Shown here: positions 12,801 through 24,963 of the stretch, piece after piece | How the letters are laid out: the number at the start of each line of letters is the position of its first letter | How positions within the stretch are numbered: position 1 is the first letter of the stretch | Assembly (NCBI GenBank): GCA_003339415.1 | Contig: PDHQ01000077.1 | Coordinates: 81,565-145,564, forward strand | Length of the DNA stretch: 64,000 nucleotides | Direction of reading: 5' to 3' | Source: Ophiocordyceps camponoti-saundersi (nom. inval.) | Taxonomy: Eukaryota > Ascomycota > Sordariomycetes > Hypocreales > Ophiocordycipitaceae | Made by a program: the position numbers and the translations under genes | The notes under the pieces: generated by a model | The model's database searches: none | What the model was told of the DNA's origin: nothing | What the model saw: only the letters and a program-made list of their open reading frames with translations

Positions 12801-12900
12801 AATATATTTAAGTTTTTTACCTTAAAGGAACGAGATTTCTTATCCTATATATATATAGCTAGCTAAGCCTAGCTTTATAATTATAATTAAGTTATTATCG
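9850..12900 (-). pseudogene. Family B pol pseudogene: RT, RNase H, integrase, chromodomain
   Basis: This is the minus-strand coding remnant of a Ty3/gypsy polyprotein. From N to C: an RT core near 12500-12190 ending in YANNILI, the YADD catalytic box with both Asp turned to Asn by G-to-A change; an RT thumb/connection motif NFYR-like at about 11930-12000, followed by a PLNYLLKKD-like stretch; RNase H at about 11900-11500, assigned from its position; an integrase core at about 10900-10690 with an intact ITDN-A-SPF stretch, the second catalytic Asp; and a C-terminal part at about 10070-9930 reading E-Q-E-V-E-Q-I-L-like and Q-L-E-Y-Q-V-R-like once RIP stops are ignored, which fits a chromodomain. 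In gypsy elements, reverse transcriptase copies the RNA, integrase inserts the cDNA, and the chromodomain guides it to H3K9-methylated chromatin. It has dozens of stops and is not translatable. Confidence 0.85.
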
Positions 12901-13231
12901 TTATCTTCTAATTTTATAAATATCGTAAGTATTAATAAGGTTATCTTTTCTTATCGTAAATAGCGAGAATTTTATTAAACTTAGCGGATAAGTTACTCTC
13001 TTAAAGTATTCTTATTTATATTATTAGTATCTTAGTTATCTTTAGTTAAGGTTTAAGTTAGCTTTTTTTCCTTTACGGGCTATATAAAATCCTTTTTCTT
13101 TTACGAGCGTTAAAAGATCCGATATTTACGCTTATCTTAACGGAGAAAGTAGTTCCGGCGCTTAGTATCCGCTTAGATAGCTAAGTCTAAATTTCCGTTA
13201 AAAAAAAGCTTCTTAGGTAATAAGATTAAAG

Positions 13232-14900
13232 GCGAGTATTTAGTAAAAGTAGGTAGGTTATCTAGCTAAACTAGTTTCCGGGCCGCGTAGTTAAGTAATA
13301 ACCTCTTCTCCGCTATCTAAAATAGGCCGATAAAGAGATCCTAAGTATAGTTAATTACCTAGCAGATTTCTTATAAAAAATACTATCTATTAATTACTAA
13401 GGTAATAATTAGGTATTTATAAACTAAGCTAGCTTAATAGCCTTAGAAATTAATAAGGGGGATAAGATAGATAAGGATAAGCTTAGCGCTTAAGCGCTTT
13501 ACTACTTACTTCGTAAAATAACGACTAACTAAAAGATAGGCGTCTACTTTAATATTATATAAAGTAAAAATACGAAAAGCTATATTATTAATTTAAACTT
13601 AACTATTAATAGTAAATAACTTTTTTACTTTCTATTTTACGCGCGATATTTTTAGAACTATTAAGGAGCTTTATAATAGTTTTACTTTTTTCCTAAATTA
13701 AAGTTATTTAACTAAACGGGGTTAGGTAAAGGTATTTAAATCTTACGAACTCTCCTTATTTTCTATTAGTTAGGGTAGTCCTTAACTATATAGCTTTTCT
13801 TTCTATAAATAAAATAAGTGCTATTTTCCTAATAAACTTTCTTCTTATTTTTACTAAGGGCCTAGCCTTTCTAGTAAGAGGTTATAATTATAATTATAAT
13901 TTTCTTCTACTCTTCTAAAGTAACCCTTTTACTTACTTAGCTTTTATAGGAAAACTCTTAGTAAGTTAACTTTTTCTTTCGGCAGAATATAGCGTTTTTT
14001 ATATACTTATAAAATTCCTTATATATTATATATAAATTTTTAGCCTTTATAAGAAAACTTAGGTTAAGATCGGCGGGTAAATAATCCTAAAGCGTATACT
14101 TAATCTAAGCTAGGGGAACTTAAGTTTTAGCTATAAGGTAATCGAACTTTATAAAAAACTCCTAAATTTCCTACTTACTTATTAATAAAAAGTTTAGTTT
14201 ACGAAGTTAGTCCGTAGCCTTAGTAAATTTATTAGGATTTCTATAAGTAAATTTTAAATATTAAACTATCTTAGCTAATCCGGAAAAAGGGCGTTTCTCT
14301 AAGTTATATTAAGTTTCTAAGAGTTTATAAGCTTTCCCTTTTAACGCGCGGAATAATATACTTATCTAGTTTTACTTATCTCGAAAAGTTATCTTATTAG
14401 ACTTTATCTTATCTTTTAGGTTCGTAAGGAAAGTACTAAAATCCTCCTTCTTACCCGAAAACTTACTTACTTTCTTATAGCGAACTTTCGTAAAATTAAA
14501 ATAAGAGGGGTTTAGCTATCTTACTAAAGCTACTAGCGTAAAAATATCCTAAGCGGCTTTTCTAGTTAAGATAAACGTTTTTTTATTTATACTAAATATA
14601 ATTAATATTTCTTAATAGGTTTTTTCTATATTTAAATTTTAGTTTTTTTAAATTAACTAACTTTAAAATTCTATAACTTACGCTTATAATTACGCTATCT
14701 TTATACGCTACTTTTATAGTATAATTATATTAGTAATATTTTAGGAAAAAGTAGCTATTATTATAGTTTAGTTTTTACCGATATCCTATTTTATTATAAA
14801 GTTAGGCGTCTCTAAGGCGAGTCTCCTTAATCGCCTAAGAGTCTAATTAGGGGCTCCGGATATACGTCTTAAAGCTAGTTATAATCTATATATAAGTTTT
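13232..14900 (-). pseudogene. Family B gag pseudogene
   Basis: The minus-strand frame has a capsid-like segment at about 14560-14050: an F-S-G-K-K-E-D-F-S-T-F-L start typical of Retrotrans_gag families, then a long helical Leu/Lys-rich stretch. Downstream at about 13825-13775 lies a nucleocapsid knuckle with C-x2-C-x4-H-x4-C spacing, in which all four metal ligands now read Tyr (TGY and CAY changed to TAY). Gag forms the particle and binds the RNA. The region is collinear with 113-1858 of B2. Stops replace former Gln and Trp codons. Confidence 0.78.
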
Positions 14901-14977
14901 TTTCTATCCTATATAGGGATATAAAAGCGAGGTGCGGGTTTCTTAATCGCTTACTAGCGAATTTAAGCTTAAAATAA

Positions 14978-15350
14978 TATTATAGCTATAAAATATATTA
15001 ACTAAATAATAATATTAATACTATAAATAAAAATTCTAAGCTAAGGAGAAAGGAAAGAAAAGAGGAAAAACTCTTATAAGTAAGATCCTAGTAAAATATA
15101 TAAAAGTATATATTAGTAGAGATAGGAGAGGGTATAGGGAAATCTTAGTAAAAAGTCGACTTTATTTCCGGGTAATTTCTTACTAAGGTTTTCCTAGGGA
15201 TTTCACGATAAGGTTTCCGAGGTTACGTAACTATAGTCGGAAATCCTCGGAAATTACCGTAAAATATTTAAGGAAATCCCTATAATTAAAATCCTCGGAA
15301 ATTACCGTAAAATGTTTAGAGGAAATCCCTATAATTGCTAGCGCGTAATA
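14978..15350 (-). repeat. 5' LTR of gypsy B1 (373 bp)
   Basis: It starts tattatagct and ends gcgcgtaata. It has the same length as the partner LTR at 9324-9696, with two copies of the 48-bp block. Differences from the partner look like C/T and G/A transitions only, as expected if the LTRs were identical at insertion and diverged by RIP. This is the upstream LTR because pol reads on minus. Confidence 0.9.
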
Positions 15351-15355
15351 TTAGA

Positions 15356-17100
15356 TTAATATCGACTAAAAAATATCTTATAATATTTCCTTAATAGCCT
15401 CTTATAATTAGGTAGCGTCGGTCGCGTTTATTAGGGGTTTCTTTAATTAGATTAATATCTAATTAAATATCCTTATTAATTTATTATAAACTATAAGGAT
15501 TATCTTTTTATTCTTTTTTATAGATATTATCTATCTAATACCTTACTTTATTTTTATCGCTAACTAAAATTCCGTATATTCGTAGCGGATAATTTCTCTT
15601 ATCTTAGTTATTTATTAATCTCTCTATTTATTTATTATAATTCGTTACTTAGTTAGTTATCTAACTTTCTACTTATTTATAATAGTTATAAGCGTTTTTA
15701 TTTTAGCGCTTATTATATTCGCTAGTACTTTTATCTTAGCTTATTACTTAGTTATTAATATAGTCTATATCTCTTTTTTATAAACGTTTAAGTTTATAAT
15801 TACTATATAGATAATCTAAGTAGCTTAGGGCTGCTCGGGCATAGGCGGGGTTATCGCTACTAATATAGGGGTTTATAGAATAGCTATTTTTATAGGAATA
15901 GATATCTATAAAGTAACTATCTTTCCTAAAGTTATTACGTTAGAGGTAGCAGTCTCGGAGGTAATAGTTATTAGAACCTAGGTAGTAGAATTAGAGGTAA
16001 GGGTCGTAACGACTTTCTTTATTAAACTAGAGGCAGGGGTCGAGGCAGGGGTTATAACGACTTTCTTTATTAGGACTTAGGCGATAAAACTAGAGGTAGG
16101 GGTCGTCTTTATCTATCCCTATCTAACGGATTTCTATAATAAGCCTAACGGGGTTGTTTAAGAGCTGCCTAACGGGGTTATTTAAATCGGTTAGCTTATC
16201 GGAATAGATATCGCCTTAGCAGAACTTAAGGTTATTAGCTTAGCTAATTTTATTAGCGTTTTTATTAGCATTTTCGCAGGTATATTATTTATTAATAAAC
16301 GCTATTTATCCTTATTACTAATTTTATTTATAGAGACTAAAATATAACTATCTAATTTATCTTTTTCCTATTTATTTATCGGTTTAATTATTAGTTTTAC
16401 GATAAAAATTAGCGGCATAAGCTAAGTAGCTCTCTTTTCAATTATACGTTATATATTCTAATTAACCTTAAACTTAGATACTTTCTTAGTATTCTAGGCT
16501 CCCGCCTTAAAGCCGGGTATAGCGATTACCTATTACTAATTATAGCTATTTCCTTTAAATATTAGTTTAGATAAGGCGGCTCCTAATATATTTATATTTT
16601 CCTAGCTTTTAAGCTTATCTTAAATTAGTTACTTAATATTAATAATTATATAATTATATAAACGCTAAGCTATTTTAAAGAAAGATCCGCTAGTAATAGA
16701 TAGGATCCGTTTCTATATATCTTTTATTACTATAATAATCTCTATTATTAGAGGAAATTTACTATTTTTGCCCCTCTTAACCTTAGTATTAGCGAAGTTA
16801 TACGCTATTTTATATAACCTCTAAAGCTTATCTAGCTTTATAAGCTAATTTTTCGGCAATATATCTATTATAATATCCTATTCTAAGACCTAGAATTTCT
16901 AAATATTTATTATAACTATTAAAAGTGCTAATTTATCTTATATAACCTTAGTAAGGTATTAGGCTACTTAGTCTCTTTTAGCTATTTATTTAGCTAAGAC
17001 GTGGCTATATAAAGTGCTTATAGTAAGAGAGATTTTTAAGTTTTTAGAAACTTTAAACTTCTAATTTTCCCTTATTTACTCGTAGAATATTTCTTAGTAT
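15356..17100 (-). pseudogene. Extra 3' ORF of family A, downstream of integrase
   Basis: The minus-strand coding trace lies between integrase (ending near 17.8 kb) and the 3' LTR. The frame is rich in Tyr, Asn, Ser, Lys and Arg and has an acidic/Ser-rich part with internal repeats at about 15960-16100. The A2 counterpart (45545-47308) carries tandem repeats of 51 and 66 bp, both multiples of three, which supports past translation. I do not recognise the family. Position alone would suggest an env-like or other accessory gene, but I see no signal peptide or membrane segment that would support env. A Lys/Arg/Glu-rich stretch is predicted around 15560-15760. B1 interrupts its downstream (lower-coordinate) end. 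Confidence 0.5.
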
Positions 17101-17199
17101 CGTTTAAATTCTTATTATATAGTTTTATATTATTTATAAATAGTAAAGTTTTTCTTAGGGTTAATTTCTTCTTCTATTAGGTAATTTATAATCTCGTAT

Positions 17200-17770
17200 A
17201 CTTATATAAGGATAACCGTAGGAAATAGGAGATAGATAATATATAAGGGTATTATATATATAAAGATAGTAATATATAATAAGAAAATAAGTATATAATA
17301 AGAGAAACGAGTATATAATAAGGAGAAGAAAATATAAGAAAAATAAGTATACGATAAGAAAAACGAGTACACGATAAGGAGAAAAAAATACGCGATAATA
17401 GATCGTAATATATAATAAAAAGAAACGAGGAAAAGGAGCGTATAATAAAAAAATAATAGCGTTAATACTCGGTAAGATAAAGAGAGAGAAAAGGGATACG
17501 AAATCGTATATACCGATAAGTTAGAAAAGGTATATATAGGCAAAAAGAAAAAGTTATATATAAACTAATATCCGATAAGTTAGAAGAAGTATATATAGGT
17601 AAGAAGAAAAGATAGGTTAAGAGAATAGTTAAAAGAAAATAGGGTATACGAAGATATAATCGTAATCGAGTGCACGAAACCTACGAAAGTATATAAGGTT
17701 AAAGGTATATAAGGTATAGTATAAAAAAATAGAAAATAAAAGAGAAAAATAACGAGCAAAATAAATATAA
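17200..17770. repeat. Purine-rich degenerate minisatellite in A1
   Basis: The plus strand is almost all A and G for about 550 bp, built from drifting units such as agtatataataagaaaaac. A clear direct repeat (ccgataagttagaa-aagtatatatagg-aaaaagaaa) occurs twice, near 17509-17547 and 17569-17607. The minus-strand frame across 17202-17543 is open for 113 codons only because pyrimidine-rich DNA avoids TAA/TAG/TGA; it starts with TTG and encodes just Tyr/Ile/Leu/Ser/Phe, so I do not call it a gene. On plus the same DNA would encode Lys/Glu/Arg-rich repeats with stops. It lies just past integrase and is absent from A2 because of that copy's deletion. Confidence 0.6.
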
Positions 17771-17799
17771 ATAACCGTTAGCGATCCTTAGCCCCTTAG

Positions 17800-20700
17800 C
17801 TAGCTAATAGCTATTAATAATCTACCGTAATAACTTAATATCTACCGTAATAAGTTATTATTCTTAGTCTATTCCTACTTAACCCTACGCGTTCCCCCCC
17901 TAATTTCTTATAATAGCGAGTTTCTATAAGCGTAAGGGTTTTTACCTTAAAGCTTATCTATTCCTTCGCCTAGCTTATAGCCCTATTAAGTAGCTATATC
18001 TTATATTACCCGCCGTAAGGGTATTAAATACGCCTTACGTAGTATAAATAGTTTAAGATCGTTTACGTAAAGCTTTCGCAAAACTTAACGTCTAATAACG
18101 CTACGGATTAGATACGTAATAGATAAGACGACCTTAATAATAATAAATAGGTTATCTTACGTAGTTATAAATTTCCTATATAACGTATTTACCTTATCCT
18201 ACCTTTCCTATACGAAGTTACTAACTTATAGGGTATATTATAGTTTAGTATTATATTTAGTTATATTAAAGTTAGCTAAAGTATCTTAGATTATATCCTT
18301 TTCTTCTACTATAGCTAATACTAAATCGCGGACTATCTAGTTATTTTAGTTAAAATAGTCGAAATTAGATTATTTAGCTTTAGGTATCTCTTTATTTTAA
18401 TATATTACTATAAGGTTAAATCTTAATATAGCTTTTACTAAAGTTACCCCTAAAATCTTAACTTTTCGAGAATTTAGCATATTAGTAATTTAAGGTAACG
18501 CTTTATTCTACGCTTCTAAGGAGATACTAGACCGCTTAAAACTCTATTTTCGCAGTTAGTCTTTTACTAGTTAGATATACCTCTCCGCTAGTTTAATATT
18601 TTAAAAATATAAGACTAAGCTAAACTTCTATTTAACCTTATATCGCTTAGCTATATCTTCTATAATAGTATTAGCGAAATAGCGTCCGTTATCCGAGTAA
18701 ATAGCTTTAAGCTAGCTAAAGACTAGACTCTAATAATATTACTATATATTTATTACCTCCGGGCTAGTTATATTTTTATATACTTAAGTTAATAGGAAAC
18801 GCGTTATATAATTTATAGCTACTAGAATATATTAATATTTATAAGTATTAATAAGCGTAATAGGTCTTAGGAAGTTAACGATTACTATTTCCTATAGCTT
18901 ATATATTATAATTTATCTATATTTTAACTTAGGTAAGTATAGTGCGGTTTACTAGTAAATTATATAGGATATATAATAATAGGTAATATCTAATCGATAA
19001 GTTAGCTATTATAAGATTCCTCTTAAATTCGCTAGAGTCTTTTCCTTAGAGAAATAGCCTAATACGTTATACGCATTTTATAACTTTAACTAGATATTTA
19101 ACTATAGATAATACTTAGCCTACTATTTATTCGATTCGATATAATATAAGATTTTATTCTAAACTTAATATCTAATAGCTAACCTCTAGATATAGTAATA
19201 TCTATTATTTAGTAGTACTTATATTTTATTAACGAGAAAGAGCACGATTTCCGTATATTACGGGTCTCCTAGCTAAGGGGATATAGCCGCTTAAAGGTAA
19301 GATACCTCTCTACTTACTAGTAGTTTACTTAATAGGAGTTAAGTAGCTTTAATAATATCTAGCGCTAGTATAATATAGCCCTCTATATTTAGAGCGTTAC
19401 TTTTTAAAATATTATATAACTTAGATATACTATCTACGATTCTAATAATCTTTATTATATTTAGGCGGTAAATATATTTAATATCCCGTTTTTAAAAAAC
19501 GTCGATTTACCTTATAATTTTACTATATATTTCCGCTATATTCGTTATTAAGTCGATAATACTTTTATAATCCGTATAAATTTTAAGGGGATACGGGGAT
19601 ATATTTACTATTTACTAATATTCCTTAATCGCGTAAATAATAGCTAATATTTCTTTTTTAAGTATAGAGTATCGCTATTCTAAATTACTTAGCTAAAACG
19701 ATAATTATATAATAATTTTTATATTTTAGAAATTAGAGTCTTTAATAAACGTTCCGTTAGGATAGTTATCGAGTTAGTAGAGAACGGCCCCGGTCCTAAT
19801 ATTAGATATATCTATTACTAGGTAAAATTATATATTTATTTATACTTCGAATATTACGTTATTCTAAATAGCCTAGTATAGGAATTATAAAACTTTTACC
19901 GCTTCTAGCGTTTAAACTAGTTTATCTTAATATTATACTTTTAGTTATATAAATTAGTATCCCGATAAAGTTACTTTATTTACTTTTTTAAAGAACGCTT
20001 CCTTAATAAGTTTAGCCCTATCTACTCTTTTTAGTATAAAATAACGAAGGAATAGGGTTAGCTATAGTATTATTTAAACTTCTTCCTAAGATTAAGGGGG
20101 ATATTATTAAAAATAGTCTCCTAATTACGTAAATCTCTGCTAATATTTAGTTCCTAGACGAAATCGCCTTACTTCTAATTCGAACCTAACTAATTCGGCC
20201 GTGCTATTAAATAGCTTCGTCTTCTTACTTACGAGACTAATTAGCGCTTATATTACTTTAAGGAAGTACTAATATCGAAGGAAATCGAAATATCTATTAA
20301 AGGTTTCGCTACTAAGGTTATAATTATTAATATAAATAAATATTAATATTAAGTATTTTATAGTAAAACTTAGTAACGTTTAGTATTTAACCTTATCCGC
20401 TAATACTAATTTACTAAACGCGATATCCCCGTACTTTATATACGTAAAAAGGGCGCTTATTAGTCTTTACGATATATTAATATATTCCTATATACCGTTA
20501 GGGGCGGTAAAGCCTATCTTATATATATTCTCTAGCTATATTAAGATTAATTAAAACTTATTAAATATATCTAGCTAAGAGAAAACTATTAGTTATCTAA
20601 TATATACTTAGTCTAAATTAACCTCTAAGTTATAATATAGATATCTTAGTTTTACCGTATTCTTATTAATATCGTAGTAATCGTAAACTATTCTCTAGGC

Positions 20701-21000
20701 CGCTAGGTTTAAAGGGTGCTTCTTAATAAATAAAGTTCTAGCTACCTATTCTATATTATCGCTAATAAGTCGAATAATATTTACTTTTTCTATTATTAGG
20801 AATACTTTACTTATAAAGATCCGTTTAGGCCTACTATACCTTATTTATTTAAATACGGCTAGCGTTACTCCCTCCTTTAATTTAATTTAATAGGTAATTA
20901 GTTATATAAGCCGAATTTCCTTAAGAGTAGAAATAAAGTAATCCTTATAAGTAAAATATAATCTTATAACCCTCTCTTTTTATTTTTCTATCTTAACGTA
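17800..21000 (-). pseudogene. Family A pol pseudogene: RT, RNase H, integrase
   Basis: These are minus-strand remnants of Ty3/gypsy enzymes in the usual order. The RT finger/palm motif at about 20760-20660 reads IVYDYYDIN-like after a K-K-H-P-L-N-L-A-A stretch. The catalytic box at about 20340-20324 reads F-I-Y-I-N-N-Y, the expected Y-x-D-D with Asp changed to Asn. RNase H at about 19860-19740 includes T-G-A-V-L-Y and N-G-T-F-I-K-D-S. Integrase shows A-I-Y-S-D-N-G at about 18706-18686, the second catalytic Asp, followed by I-I-E-D-I-A-K-R-Y-K-V-K. Stops fall where Gln and Trp codons would be. The copy A2 has lost this whole region. Confidence 0.85.
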
Positions 21001-24000
21001 ATCTCCTAGCGTAATAAGGCTTTATTTAAACTACGCGTTAATTTCCCTAATTAGGGTATCCGATAGAGGATAAATAACTAAGTTTAGGGTAATACCTTTA
21101 TAAGATATAGGTCTTAAAGTACTTATTATTATAATACTTACCTATCTAAGATACGATATATAGTTAGTATTATCTTTATTACTTATTTTCTCCTAGTCTA
21201 TCCGATATCGGGGATATTTTAGAAAGTCTATTATATTTAGCTTATCGTAGTTATAGATTACCTTTTCTATATTACTTTTATTCTTAGCTATCTTATTTTC
21301 TTTTAGGTTAGCTAATTCTATTTCTAGTAATTCTTCTACTCTTCTAAGCTATCTTAAATACTTAAGTAACTATTTATTCGTTAACTCCGGTTTCTCCGCT
21401 ATCTATTTAAGACCTATTACCTTATATATTTTCTTCTATATAAACTTAGGTAGTATTACTTTTACCTACTTGCTAATAGATACTACTAGCTTTCGCTAGA
21501 TCTAAGGCTATAATACTTTATCTATCTTCTTTTATACTATCTTTAGCTACCCCGCCGTCTAGCCCTTATAAGAGGTAGCTCTTAGTTTTTTAGAGAGTTT
21601 TACTTTACCTAGGAGGCTAGTTATTTAGTAATAGCGGATAAAATATCCTCGACCTTTTCTAAAATAAGCTTATTATCTTTAACGAATATAATCTTATCTT
21701 TATCGTTAGCGACCGCTTTTAGATATTTAGGGGCTTATAGCGTCTTCTTATCTAGCTTAAATAAATTAAGTGCTAGGAAAATCGGAATAATCTAAATAGT
21801 ATTTTCTAAGCTAGTAATCTCTAGCTATTCCTTTATATAATATTCTATAGCCTTAACGCGTCTTAGCTATACGTAGCATAATAAAATATTCTAATTATCG
21901 TAATCTCCTAGTATATATATTTTTACGTTAGCTAAGATTCTTACTATAATTACCTAAAAATAAGTAACCTTTTTAATAATCGCGAGTTCGTTATTTACTA
22001 TTCTAACTATACTTAGTTAAGGTAACTAAATTATAAGGAGGGCGTTATTAGCTATAAAAGCCTTATTAACTAAATTAACTATAAAGCCTCCGTTTAATAT
22101 AATAATAATATACCGATAACTTTTAACGTAGCCTTCGATATACCTTAATATCGATAAGATAGCTTTAGCTAGCGTTATAATATCTCTCTAAACTACTTAA
22201 TTAAGCGTATTATAAGATAAAATATCCGCTAGCGGGTTTTATAATTTAAATAGTTAGATAAGATTTATAATAACCTTTTTACTTTTCGGGGACTTAATCT
22301 TCTTCCGATATTATATTAATTTATTAAGTTACGTATAAATCGATAATATAACTTAAAGTAATTAAAGGATACTTAATATTACTAAGGTATTTTTTAACCT
22401 ATCTTCTAGTTTAAATAGCGGAATATTATATTCTTCTATAGCTCGGATTTTCTTTAACTTATATCGTTTTTTAGCTAGCTTAGGCTTTTAAGGGTAAGTC
22501 TAAACTTCTACTTCTAAGGGTAATAACCGAGTAGTTAGTTTTAAGATAGGCTTAGGAATAGTTAAAATCGGTGCGTCTCTTAAAGCCGGGCCTTCCCTAG
22601 CGTTATTATTAGGTTCCGTGCTTAGTATAACCGATCGGCGACGAATTTCCTACTTTAATTTATCCCGTTATAGTTTATTTAGGTTATCTAAGTTAAATTT
22701 TACTTTAGGGCGCGGTTTAGTTACGCGGCCTTACGTAGGTTAAGAAGTCGGCACCGTCTTTTCTTTCTAATAAGAGGTTTAAATATTAAGTTTCTAAATA
22801 GTATAAGTTTATCCCTATATAGAATTAATATTAGGTATAGTAAGATCTAAAGCTTTTCTATTTAGACTTTTTATTATAGGTAATACTAGTAATATCTTAA
22901 TTATATATCCTATTAGTAGTTAAATACTTATATCTAAACTAATAACCGTTAAATTTTTTATTAATAGTTTAAAGCTAATATTTTAATATAGTTATTAGCG
23001 TCTCTATTCCTTTATCTCCTCCGCGTAAGTTTCCTAACGAGCTTTCCGCTATTAGAACGCTTCTCTATTAAATAGAGCTATAAATAGATAATTATAGCTT
23101 ATATAGCCCTATTCGCTATATTTAAAATACTATTATAAATCTAGGTTAGGAGGTTAGTATCTAAGTCCTATACCCGGTAATCTAGGGGCTTAAGGTTACT
23201 ATTATAATATATTCGAAGAATTCTATAATAGATATCCCTAATTCTATACTTAGGTATTAATTTATCTAAGTATACTTTATATACTTAAATATCCGCTAAT
23301 AAGATAGCCTCCTAAGTTCTATAAATACTTACTTAACTTACTTACTATTATAATATTAGATTATTCTATTAATTTAGCTATCTTAGTTATCGTCTCTTAT
23401 TACTTAGCTATTACTCTTTACGGATCTATCTTTACGGCTAGTACTCTATTAATATCTCTCTTAATCTTTTTAGATATTATATTATATAAGTTATATATAG
23501 TAAGTTAAATATTAAACTATATTAAGCTTACCGTTACTATTAATAACTTCTACTTACTATTAATATAAAAACGCTTAATAATAGCTTACTTATACTATTT
23601 ATCTTTCTTAGTATTTTTAGTTATCTAATTTAAAAAGTTAGTAAGTAAAATCCGTTAAGTTTTTAATTTTACTTAAGTATAAAGAGCCTCCGCTTATTTC
23701 GTATAATTAGCTAATAATTCTCCTTTCTCGCGACCGAACTTATACGCTTTTATAATAAAGGTGCTCTCTATAACTAAGTCTACCTCCTTAAACTTATTTA
23801 TAAATAAAGTTACTAACTTAGACTAGGTGCGATTTTCGTTATCTAACTTATTATATTAGTTAATAGCCTTATTACGAAAACTTAAAGAGAAGATCTTTTT
23901 AATAATAATATTATATATCTCTCCTTAGATATCTAATAGTACTATATTAGTATTATATTAATCGAGGTACCTTTTAGCTAAGATATCTTTTAGGTATCTA

Positions 24001-24766
24001 ATAAATAGCTTAAGCCCTAATAATAGAGTTAACGCTATTATAACGTAACGCTTACCCTTTAGTTTAATAATATTTCCTTATATTAGTACTAAGTATATAA
24101 TCGTTAGACTAATCTAACTTATTAGGAGAAGGGGATAAAGTAAATAATATAGTAAACTTTCTAATAAACTAGGTAAATTTTATAATAAACTTATATCTAT
24201 ATCTAATATTATTTTCTAATCTTTTACCTTAGGGTATTTCTTAAGTATACTCTAATAACTTTCCTTTACTTATAATACTTATAATTATTAAATATTTAGC
24301 GGAACTAAGTTTTCTTTTATTAGGTATATCTATTTTTTCGAATTAAAAAACTTCTAGCGTTAATCTATTTAGGAAGATTATACGCCCCTAATCCTTTTTA
24401 CTTACTTATCCTAGTATTCTTCTTATCTTAACTACCTTTAGCGATAATAAAAAAGGAAAAAAAAAAGGAAGACTATCCGCACCTACGGGGTTTTCTTATA
24501 TTCTCTCGTCCTCTTTCCCCCCCTTATTCTCGCTTATATAGTCCTTCTTACCTTACTTACTATAAGGCCGCTCTTCCGGTAATAATAAGTAGCTATAGCT
24601 AAACTTACTTTAGGTAGCTCCCGCTTAACCTAATTAAAACTCGCTTTATTTCCTAATTTAGTAATCTGCTAAAATCCTTAAATACTTAGCTATCGTTACT
24701 AGACGATACTATCGTATTAATTCTATAGCTTATATAGTAACGCGCTATATCTTAGTCTTATTATTA
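21000..24766 (-). pseudogene. Family A gag and upstream coding region
   Basis: The minus-strand region lies between the 5' LTR and RT. At about 24000-23450 the frame reads as a helical, Lys/Asn/Leu-rich capsid-like segment (F-S-L-S-F-R-N-K-A-I-N then a long amphipathic stretch), consistent with gag. Between 23.4 and 21.0 kb lie a charged/Pro-Ser region and probably the protease, but I could not find the protease D-S/T-G motif with confidence. The part 23204-24766 is collinear with A2 47309-48868. At about 3.8 kb it is longer than gag plus protease in most fungal gypsy elements. Confidence 0.65.
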
Positions 24767-24963
24767 TAAAATCCCTTAATTAGTCTTAGATTATAGGATT
24801 AGATTAAATTATATAGTATTATACGTTAGGGTATTAGTAGTTATAATCTCTTTTATATTAGTCTAATAGCAAATCTAATAATAATAATAATTTCTCTAAG
24901 TTCTTCCCTTTTTCCTCCTATTCCTTGTCTCCTTATGCCTTATCCTCTAACGCCTATCTAATA
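24767..24963 (-). repeat. 5' LTR of gypsy A1 (197 bp)
   Basis: Read on plus, it starts taaaatcccttaatt and ends atctaata. It has the same length as the partner at 8702-8898. This copy is more heavily mutated than its partner in the ccctcgatcgg block (cccttaattag here). It is followed by the TSD actt and by the resumption of C1 (24964). Confidence 0.88.

Larger units (their letters stand above)
9324..15350 (-). mobile_element. Chromodomain Ty3/gypsy element B1 nested in A1
   Basis: This is a 6027-bp element with 373-bp LTRs (9324-9696 and 14978-15350). The TSD is ctaga (9319-9323) and ttaga (15351-15355), differing by one C-to-T change. The empty site is preserved in A2 at about 45540. Minus-strand traces run gag (14.9-13.2 kb), RT with a Y-A-N-N motif at 12191-12209, integrase with an ITDN motif at about 10719-10740, and a chromodomain-like C-terminus at about 9930-10070. 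This order and the chromodomain place it with chromoviruses. A purine-rich stretch (complement of cccctt at about 9700-9705) lies next to the 3' LTR and could be the polypurine tract. It is dead through RIP. Confidence 0.9.
8702..24963 (-). mobile_element. Ty3/gypsy element A1, interrupted by B1
   Basis: The LTRs are 8702-8898 and 24767-24963, flanked by the 4-bp repeat actt (8698-8701 and 24964-24967). The inverted C3 copy at about 30220-30245 shows the uninterrupted site. Without B1 the element is about 10.2 kb. Pol is read on the minus strand: RT, then RNase H, then integrase towards lower coordinates, which is the Ty3/gypsy order. Gag lies towards 24 kb and an extra repeat-containing ORF lies beyond integrase. 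In the sense direction the LTR would run TGTTAG…TCA. The element is large for a fungal gypsy (usually 5-8 kb). All frames are destroyed by RIP. Confidence 0.88.

Noticed and set aside
17202..17543. Minus-strand open frame of 113 codons
   Set aside because: It starts with TTG, not ATG, and encodes almost only Tyr, Ile, Leu, Ser and Phe. It is the complement of an A/G-only repeat, where stops are absent for compositional reasons.
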